From: Gammaproteobacteria bacterium
GTDB taxonomy: Bacteria; Pseudomonadota; Gammaproteobacteria; GCA-001735895
Direction: 5' to 3'
DNA: 6,242 bases
NCBI GenBank assembly: GCA_021767985.1
Contig: JAASSH010000139.1
Coordinates: 1-6,242 of the forward strand
A program made the translations under genes and the position numbers. Of the stretch, positions 1 to 6,242 are shown in pieces. Each line of letters begins with the position of its first letter. The stretch's first letter is position 1. Under the pieces are notes generated by a model. The model did not search any database, was not told the DNA's origin, and worked only from the letters and a program-made list of their open reading frames with translations.

Positions 1-824
1 ACGCCCTGGGCCACCACCAGTCGATTACTTTCAAGCAGCTTGTCGACGACGTACCAGGGCTCGTCGCCACCTTGCTCGGTACCGCCGATACCAAGTCCCT
101 GACGCTGCCCAATGGTGTAATACATGAGGCCGCTATGTTCGCCAATTCTGTCACCCTCGGCGGTTACGATTTCACCGGGTTGCGCCGCAATGAAGCGCTG
201 CAGAAAATCCCGGAACTTGCGTTCGCCAATAAAACAAATCCCGGTACTGTCTTTCTTCGAGGCTACGCTGAACTGCTGCTGCTCGGCGATGACACGCACC
301 TCGCGCTTGTCCAGCTCACCAACCGGGAACAGCGCATGCCCGATCTGATGCTGGTCGAGCGCATACAGGAAATATGACTGGTCCTTGTTGTTGTCGAGAC
401 CGCGCAGCAATTCGAAACGGCCATCGCGGCGGCGCGTGCGCACGTAGTGGCCGGTGGCGATGCGTCGAGCGCCCAGCGTTTGCGCGTGATCCAGAAAGGC
501 TTTGAACTTGATTTCACGGTTGCACATGACATCGGGATTCGGCGTACGCCCGATTCGATACTCCCGTATAAAATACTCGAACACGTTATCCCAGTATTCA
601 CCCGAAAAATTTACCGTATGCAGCGGAATACCGAGGCGATCGCAAACCTGTTGCGCATCCGCGAGGTCGACGCTGGCCGAGCAATACTCCTCGGTGTCGT
701 CTTCCTCCCAGTTTTTCATGAACAGACCTTCGACCTGGTAGCCCTGCTGCAGCAGCAGGTAGGCCGAGACCGACGAGTCGACGCCGCCGGACATACCCAC
801 AATAATTTTCTCGCCGCTGGCCAT
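1..824 (-). CDS. mnmA: tRNA-specific 2-thiouridylase MnmA (C-terminus cut by window edge)
   Basis: This enzyme adenylates the wobble uridine U34 of the Lys, Glu and Gln tRNAs and replaces O2 with sulfur delivered by the Tus relay, giving the s2 part of mnm5s2U; it is cytoplasmic. Residues 1-274 are visible. They contain the PP-loop GMSGGVDSS (10-18), the block [10 protein letters not shown] (34-43), [11 protein letters not shown] (92-102) with catalytic Cys101, the tRNA/ATP region ATGHYVR (123-129), and [13 protein letters not shown] (192-204) with the second catalytic Cys197. [10 protein letters not shown] (232-241) and EPWYVVDK (255-262) follow, all close to E. coli MnmA. About 90-100 C-terminal residues (the beta-barrel domain) should lie off the left edge. 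The ATG at 824 is chosen because the PP-loop then starts at the usual distance. No strong Shine-Dalgarno precedes it. The start lies 14 bp after the upstream stop, so it probably ends or continues the ppsA-led transcript. Confidence 0.97.
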   Translation of the reverse strand, partial: MASGEKIIVGMSGGVDSSVSAYLLLQQGYQVEGLFMKNWEEDDTEEYCSASVDLADAQQVCDRLGIPLHTVNFSGEYWDNVFEYFIREYRIGRTPNPDVMCNREIKFKAFLDHAQTLGARRIATGHYVRTRRRDGRFELLRGLDNNKDQSYFLYALDQHQIGHALFPVGELDKREVRVIAEQQQFSVASKKDSTGICFIGERKFRDFLQRFIAAQPGEIVTAEGDRIGEHSGLMYYTIGQRQGLGIGGTEQGGDEPWYVVDKLLESNRLVVAQG

Positions 825-838
825 GAAGTTGTTCGAGC

Positions 839-1411
839 TCAGTTGGACGCCAGCTCGGGGTTGAAGGCTACCGGGAAGTCGCGCTTGCGCCGCCAGTCGG
901 CTAACGGTTGTATATAGGGCAACTCACCATTGTCGCGATACCAGGAATCGACGGCGAAACTGGCGTTGGTTTCGATCTCGGTGATGGTTGCGGTCCAGTG
1001 GGTAGCAAGCCAGATGATGCGGCGTTGTTTTAGATCGACGCGATGCCACTTCAATAACTTTAATTCTTCCAGCGCCAGCAGGTATTGAAAGGTATTGGTC
1101 GATTCGTCGATACAGTCCATTTGCATCGCAATATCGTAGCCCGGGTAGTTGCCCGCCTTGTCCAGATGAGTCCCGGCGAGCTCGCCACTAATACGTTCCA
1201 TCAACGCCACCGCATGCCTGATTGCCTGCCGTTCCTGGTCTGGATCGAGTTCAACCTGGTCAAAAATTGCCCTGATCTCATGCCAGTGCTGCTCGCTGAA
1301 ATGAATTTCCTGGGTCGACTTGCAGCCGAAATCGTAACAGTGCACGAAGTAGGGCGCAGCCGCCAGCGGAGCGCTGAGCAGGTATAGCAATATGTATCGA
1401 ACGATGGGCAT
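839..1411 (-). CDS. exported protein of unknown function with a possible Cys-His-Asp triad
   Basis: I do not recognise a named family. The protein is 190 aa. Residues 1-19 look like a Sec signal peptide: a short N-region with Arg5, a hydrophobic core ILLYLL, then SAPLAAA. Pro20 makes cleavage after Ala19 unlikely, so Ala17 or Ala18 is the better guess. The mature part is probably periplasmic and has three cysteines: Cys25 and Cys30 near its N-terminus, and Cys100 in [10 protein letters not shown] (98-107). His138 lies in THWTA (137-141) and Asp155 in [15 protein letters not shown] (153-167). This order and spacing resemble transglutaminase-like cysteine peptidases, which is an inference from motif context only. 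An open frame continues upstream to 1543 inside the Nudix gene, but the ATG at 1411 gives the signal peptide and sits 2 bp after that gene's TGA, which points to coupled translation. The gene lies between nudJ and mnmA, which are adjacent in E. coli. Confidence 0.85.
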   Translation of the reverse strand: MPIVRYILLYLLSAPLAAAPYFVHCYDFGCKSTQEIHFSEQHWHEIRAIFDQVELDPDQERQAIRHAVALMERISGELAGTHLDKAGNYPGYDIAMQMDCIDESTNTFQYLLALEELKLLKWHRVDLKQRRIIWLATHWTATITEIETNASFAVDSWYRDNGELPYIQPLADWRRKRDFPVAFNPELASN

Positions 1412-1413
1412 CT

Positions 1414-1872
1414 TCAGGCAAAATCCTGGCTGATCACGGTTAGAGGATAGCCCGGTCCATTGCGAAAATCCTCGATACATCGCAATACCATCGGGCTGCG
1501 GTGCTGCGCGCGGCAGGCCTTTACTTCTTCGTAACTGAGCCATTCTGCAGCAATAATACCATCATCAAGAGGCCCTTCGAGCCGTTCGCCGACCTCGCCG
1601 CGAAACAGGAAACGGATATAGGTCCTATCGGAATCAGGGTCCGGTTTGAAGCGATAGACTCCCTGTAGCGCGGTTGGCACAAAATGGTAACGAGTTTCTT
1701 CCAGGGTTTCACGCACCACCGCCTGCAGCAGGGTTTCATCCGGATCCAGGTGTCCGGCGGGCTGGTTGAAAACGATATCGCCATTGACCGATTCGCGCAC
1801 CAGCAAATACCTGCCATCGCGTTCGCACAATGCCGCCACCGTGGTGCGCGGGGTCCAGACCGCGTTAGCCAT
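1414..1872 (-). CDS. nudJ: NudJ-type Nudix hydrolase
   Basis: This 152-aa protein matches E. coli NudJ (153 aa) along its length. NudJ is a cytoplasmic Mg-dependent phosphatase/pyrophosphohydrolase reported to act on nucleoside di- and triphosphates and on HMP-PP, the thiamine pyrimidine precursor. The strand-rich N-terminus TTVAALCERDGRYLLVRE (10-27) leads into FNQPAGHLDPDETL (35-48). The Nudix box spans about 40-62 and keeps Gly40, Glu46 and RETLEET (54-60) with the metal-binding glutamates Glu55, Glu58 and Glu59. Arg61 stands where the signature has Gly. C-terminal blocks YIRFLFRGE, AAEWLSYEE, RSPMVLRCI and YPLTVI correspond to NudJ blocks. The frame is open up to 1962, but the ATG at 1872 reproduces the NudJ N-terminus and overlaps the MBL stop by 8 bp (ATGGCTAA). 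Activity on a particular substrate cannot be read from the sequence. Confidence 0.93.
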   Translation of the reverse strand: MANAVWTPRTTVAALCERDGRYLLVRESVNGDIVFNQPAGHLDPDETLLQAVVRETLEETRYHFVPTALQGVYRFKPDPDSDRTYIRFLFRGEVGERLEGPLDDGIIAAEWLSYEEVKACRAQHRSPMVLRCIEDFRNGPGYPLTVISQDFA

Positions 1873-2803
1873 CCCGGTTCTGCCGCCACCAGTGACCCAG
1901 CCCCTGCGCATTGAGCCTGACGTCTGTTTGCATAAGCTGCGCAAACCGGTCGCGCGCGTCACCGGCAGGGATGCCGTCCAGCACGGTTTGCATCAGTGCG
2001 TTCTCAAGCGCCTCGTCGCCGGCCTGATCCGCGGGTTCGGTGCGATTGCAGAGCTCTACATATTGATCGATCCAACGGTTGAAGTTTGTCACCTGTGCCG
2101 CCGGATTCCGGTACTCGCCGTAGTGCGTGAGGTATAGCCGGTCGGGTCGGAAACTCATGATGCGGTTTATCGACTCTCGCAGGGCCGGAGGATCGAACTG
2201 TGTCGGCGGGCAACTGGGCAACAGGCCGCGCGGCATGAGCTTCATTTCGTCGTAGCTGAGGCCAAAAGTATCCCCGGTAAAAACGCCGCTGCTGGCTGCA
2301 TCGTAAACGCAAAAATGATGGCGCGCATGACCCGGGGTGTCGATGAACACCAGCTCACGCGAATGCAGGCTGTGGCAATCGAGGTCCTGGGCAACGACAA
2401 CGCGCTCTTCGGGGATAGCCTCGATATGCCCGTAGAGGCGCTCGAATTTGGCCTGGCCATATACCGCGACGGTGCCCTCGATCAGCTTTCGGGGATCCGT
2501 CATATGCCGTGCACCGCGCGGATGGATTACCAGGCTGGCCTGCTCGAACTGCTGCATCATCGCGCCTGCGCCTCCGGCATGATCGAGATGCACGTGGGTG
2601 GGAATGACGTACCTGACCTGGGAGTGATCGATGCCGAGCTCCGCCATGGTGGCCAGTACGTTCTTCAACGAGTGACAGGTGCCGGTTTCGATGATGGCCA
2701 CCTCGTCGGCTTCCTGCAGCAGGTAGATCGACGCGACGCCGGGTTGGACGTAATGCGCATCGATGCAATAAATGCCCTGTGACAGTGCCGAGTAGGTCGC
2801 CAC
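1865..2803 (-). CDS. MBL-fold metallo-hydrolase
   Basis: This 312-aa protein has a complete metallo-beta-lactamase-fold metal site. THVHLDHAGG (69-78) supplies His70, His72, Asp74 and His75. TPGHARHH (156-163) supplies His159, TGDTFG (176-181) Asp178, and LTHYGE (225-230) His227. A binuclear Zn/Fe site is therefore expected. The first-motif acidic residue is Glu39 in IIETGT, where many family members have Asp. The layout is nearer to glyoxalase II/ETHE1-like hydrolases than to antibiotic-cleaving lactamases. The roughly 70 residues after 240 look helical and may form a lid or dimer element. No signal peptide is seen, so it is probably cytoplasmic; the substrate is unknown. The start is a GTG, 3 bp after the ppsA stop and in the same frame, with a TGA and one GCC codon between. 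The next in-frame ATG (Met53) would lose the first strands. Its 3' end overlaps nudJ by 8 bp. Confidence 0.93.
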   Translation of the reverse strand: MATYSALSQGIYCIDAHYVQPGVASIYLLQEADEVAIIETGTCHSLKNVLATMAELGIDHSQVRYVIPTHVHLDHAGGAGAMMQQFEQASLVIHPRGARHMTDPRKLIEGTVAVYGQAKFERLYGHIEAIPEERVVVAQDLDCHSLHSRELVFIDTPGHARHHFCVYDAASSGVFTGDTFGLSYDEMKLMPRGLLPSCPPTQFDPPALRESINRIMSFRPDRLYLTHYGEYRNPAAQVTNFNRWIDQYVELCNRTEPADQAGDEALENALMQTVLDGIPAGDARDRFAQLMQTDVRLNAQGLGHWWRQNRDG

Positions 2804-2806
2804 GGC

Positions 2807-5179
<2,373 letters not shown>

Positions 5180-5186
5180 AAGGAAA

Positions 5187-5191
5187 CTCTC
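5187..5191 (-). promoter_or_regulatory. probable ribosome binding site of ppsA
   Basis: The minus strand reads GAGAG with 7 bases before the ppsA ATG. It is a partial match to the anti-Shine-Dalgarno sequence at a normal distance, and the only purine run close to the start. Confidence 0.45.
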
Positions 5192-5224
5192 GGTATTACG
5201 ACTGTGTTTAGTTATTGGTGCGCG

Positions 5225-5253
5225 ATTATACTAGTATATCTCCCCGAAACCGA
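5225..5253 (-). promoter_or_regulatory. probable sigma70 promoter of ppsA
   Basis: On the minus strand a perfect TATAAT lies at 5230-5225. At 17 bp spacing the -35 position (5253-5248) reads TCGGTT, a poor match to TTGACA, so the promoter may need an activator or rely mainly on its -10 box. Transcription would start near 5218, giving a leader of about 40 nt before the ATG at 5179. The -10 box is strong; the -35 element is doubtful. Confidence 0.5.
5227..5238. repeat. 12-bp perfect palindrome over the ppsA -10 box
   Basis: TATACTAGTATA is identical on both strands and shares four bases with the TATAAT of the ppsA promoter. It also offers a TATACT -10-like hexamer on the plus strand. A bound dimeric regulator here would block ppsA transcription, so it could be an operator. 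An AT-rich palindrome of this size can also arise from the -10 box itself plus chance. I do not recognise a known regulator site; it does not look like a Cra (FruR) box. Confidence 0.35.
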
Positions 5254-5388
5254 GACCCATCGAAGGATCAGGCAAACAGCCGCGGCGGCAAGAGTCAGGC
5301 ACGGGCGAGGGCAGGGTTCGGTAAATCAGGCTGATAGTAACCATGCCGGGAAAGTTGTCAGTTTCTCCCTGTTCTTGCGAAAGATGCA

Positions 5389-5418
5389 TTGAGGCTCGAG
5401 ACGGACTGGTGCAATATT
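5389..5418 (+). promoter_or_regulatory. weak candidate promoter of ppsR
   Basis: TTGAGG (5389-5394, four of six matches to TTGACA) and AATATT (5413-5418, four of six to TATAAT) are spaced by 18 bp. If used, transcription would start within a few bases of the ppsR ATG at 5428, giving an almost leaderless message. This fits the lack of a Shine-Dalgarno sequence there. An alternative -35-like TTGTCA lies at 5355-5360 but has no good -10 box at normal spacing. The call rests on weak matches. Confidence 0.2.
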
Positions 5419-5427
5419 CGGCCTAGC

Positions 5428-6242
5428 ATGCAGAGTTCACCACGACAGGTATATTTTGTTTCGAACGGCACCGCGATTACCGCGGAGACGCTGGGCATTA
5501 GCCTGCTGGCACAGTTTCCCGATCATCAATTTCAAATGCGCACCATTCCTTTCGTCGACACGCTGGAAAAAGCGCACAAAATCAGAGATGAAATCAATAA
5601 TGGCCGCAACGAGGCTAATCATCTGCCGATCGTAATCTGCACCATGGGGGATCCGGAGTTAATGGACATCATTAACCAGACCAAGGCCATGATCATCGAT
5701 CCGTTCGGAGATATTCTGCCGCGCCTGGAAAAGGTGCTCGCGGCGCAACACCATCAACCCGGACAATCGCACCGTACCGCCAATCCGTCGGTTTACGAAT
5801 CGCGCATCGACGCCATCGATTACGCCATGATTCACGACGATGGCGGCAAGACCCAGAACTACGATGAAGCAGATATCATTTTGATCGGGGTTTCGCGTTC
5901 CGGCAAAACACCGAGCTGCCTTTATCTCGCGCTGCAGTTCGGTATCAAGGCAGCCAACTACCCGATTACCGAGGAAGACATGGAGTATGAACAGTTGCCC
6001 GAGCCGCTGCGTCCTTTCAGGGAGAGACTCTTTGGCCTTACTACCGATCTGCATCGCCTGGTCAACATCCGCCAGGAAAGACGTCCGAACAGCCGTTACT
6101 CCTCGTTGAAGCAGTGCCGCTACGAGCTGAGGGCAGTAGAAGAAATGTACCAGCGGCACAAAATCAAATACATCAACACTTCTGAAATGTCGGTAGAAGA
6201 GATCTCGGCCCGCATCATCAGAGACAACGAACTACAACGAAT
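5428..6242 (+). CDS. ppsR: PEP synthase regulatory protein PpsR, bifunctional kinase/pyrophosphorylase (3' end cut by window)
   Basis: PpsR (E. coli YdiA, DUF299/kinase-PPPase family) inactivates PEP synthase by ADP-dependent phosphorylation of the threonine near its catalytic histidine, and reactivates it by phosphate-dependent, pyrophosphate-forming dephosphorylation. Visible are 271 codons; E. coli YdiA has 277 aa, so only a few C-terminal residues should be missing. The N-terminal YFVSNGTAITAETLG (about 9-23) is the family's opening block. The P-loop GVSRSGKT lies at 154-161, followed by YLALQFGIKAANYP. RLFGLTTD, RQERRPNSRYSSLKQCR and INTSEMSVEEI match the YdiA C-terminal half. The ATG at 5428 is chosen because the family N-terminus begins directly after it. 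No Shine-Dalgarno is evident before it. The gene diverges from ppsA, its target enzyme, which supports the assignment. Confidence 0.96.
   Translation, partial: MQSSPRQVYFVSNGTAITAETLGISLLAQFPDHQFQMRTIPFVDTLEKAHKIRDEINNGRNEANHLPIVICTMGDPELMDIINQTKAMIIDPFGDILPRLEKVLAAQHHQPGQSHRTANPSVYESRIDAIDYAMIHDDGGKTQNYDEADIILIGVSRSGKTPSCLYLALQFGIKAANYPITEEDMEYEQLPEPLRPFRERLFGLTTDLHRLVNIRQERRPNSRYSSLKQCRYELRAVEEMYQRHKIKYINTSEMSVEEISARIIRDNELQR

Larger units (their letters stand above)
5180..5427. other. divergent ppsA/ppsR intergenic region
   Basis: These 248 bp separate the two start codons. The ppsA-proximal third is AT-rich and holds the ppsA -10 box and the palindrome. The middle (about 5260-5320) is GC-rich, with no motif that I can name. 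A short inverted repeat ATCAG-G-CTGAT lies at 5325-5335, and candidate ppsR promoter elements follow. A 62-codon open frame here (5204-5392, plus strand) has no family-like protein sequence and is not called as a gene. Confidence 0.8.

Noticed and set aside
447..917. A 156-codon plus-strand frame opposite mnmA
   Set aside because: It runs across the mnmA start and the end of the exported-protein gene on the opposite strand and has no domain.
1412..1543. N-terminal extension of the exported protein up to 1543
   Set aside because: It would bury the signal peptide inside the protein and overlap the conserved NudJ C-terminus; the ATG at 1411 explains both.
1873..1962. N-terminal extension of the Nudix protein up to 1962
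   Set aside because: It overlaps the MBL coding region by about 100 bp and adds residues absent from NudJ; the 8-bp overlapping start at 1872 fits better.
5325..5335. Inverted repeat ATCAG-G-CTGAT upstream of ppsR
   Set aside because: Five-base arms with no promoter in fixed relation to it; too short to call an operator or a terminator.
5204..5392. A 62-codon plus-strand frame in the ppsA/ppsR intergenic region
   Set aside because: It has no Shine-Dalgarno, no family-like sequence, and spans the ppsA promoter elements.
5659..6159. A 166-codon minus-strand frame inside ppsR
   Set aside because: It is antisense to a clearly conserved ppsR frame.

Overview
The window looks like an ordinary chromosomal stretch from a gammaproteobacterium. 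Its proteins align by memory, almost end to end, with Escherichia coli PpsA, PpsR (YdiA), NudJ and MnmA, and a nudJ-mnmA neighbourhood is also found in enterobacteria and pseudomonads. Base composition is moderately GC-rich by eye and even across the window. I see no insertion sequence, phage gene, CRISPR array, tRNA or rRNA, and nothing that suggests recent transfer.

Layout. Five genes run leftwards on the minus strand in one tightly packed block, in transcription order: ppsA (5179-2807), an MBL-fold metallo-hydrolase (2803-1865), a NudJ-type Nudix hydrolase (1872-1414), a small exported protein of unknown function (1411-839) and mnmA (824 to beyond the left edge). Junctions are +3, -8, +2 and +14 bp, so one transcript with translational coupling is the simplest reading. 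On the plus strand ppsR (5428 to beyond the right edge) diverges from ppsA. The 248 bp between them hold a good minus-strand -10 box (TATAAT) overlapped by a 12-bp perfect palindrome, plus a weak candidate promoter for ppsR. There is no gene-free stretch over 300 bp.

How the genes fit together. PpsA makes phosphoenolpyruvate from pyruvate and ATP for gluconeogenesis. PpsR is the bifunctional kinase/pyrophosphorylase that switches PpsA off and on by modifying a threonine two residues before the catalytic histidine, and both the Thr415/His417 pair in PpsA and the P-loop in PpsR are present. The genes behind ppsA have no obvious link to PEP synthesis: a metal hydrolase, a nucleotide/HMP-PP type Nudix enzyme, an exported protein and the tRNA 2-thiouridine synthase.

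The most interesting item is the exported protein at 839-1411. It has a signal peptide and ordered Cys100, His138 and Asp155 in contexts that resemble a transglutaminase-like / cysteine-peptidase triad. Other points are an Arg in place of the usual Gly of the Nudix box, and the MBL gene lying in the same frame as ppsA behind a single TGA. I found no convincing new multi-gene system.
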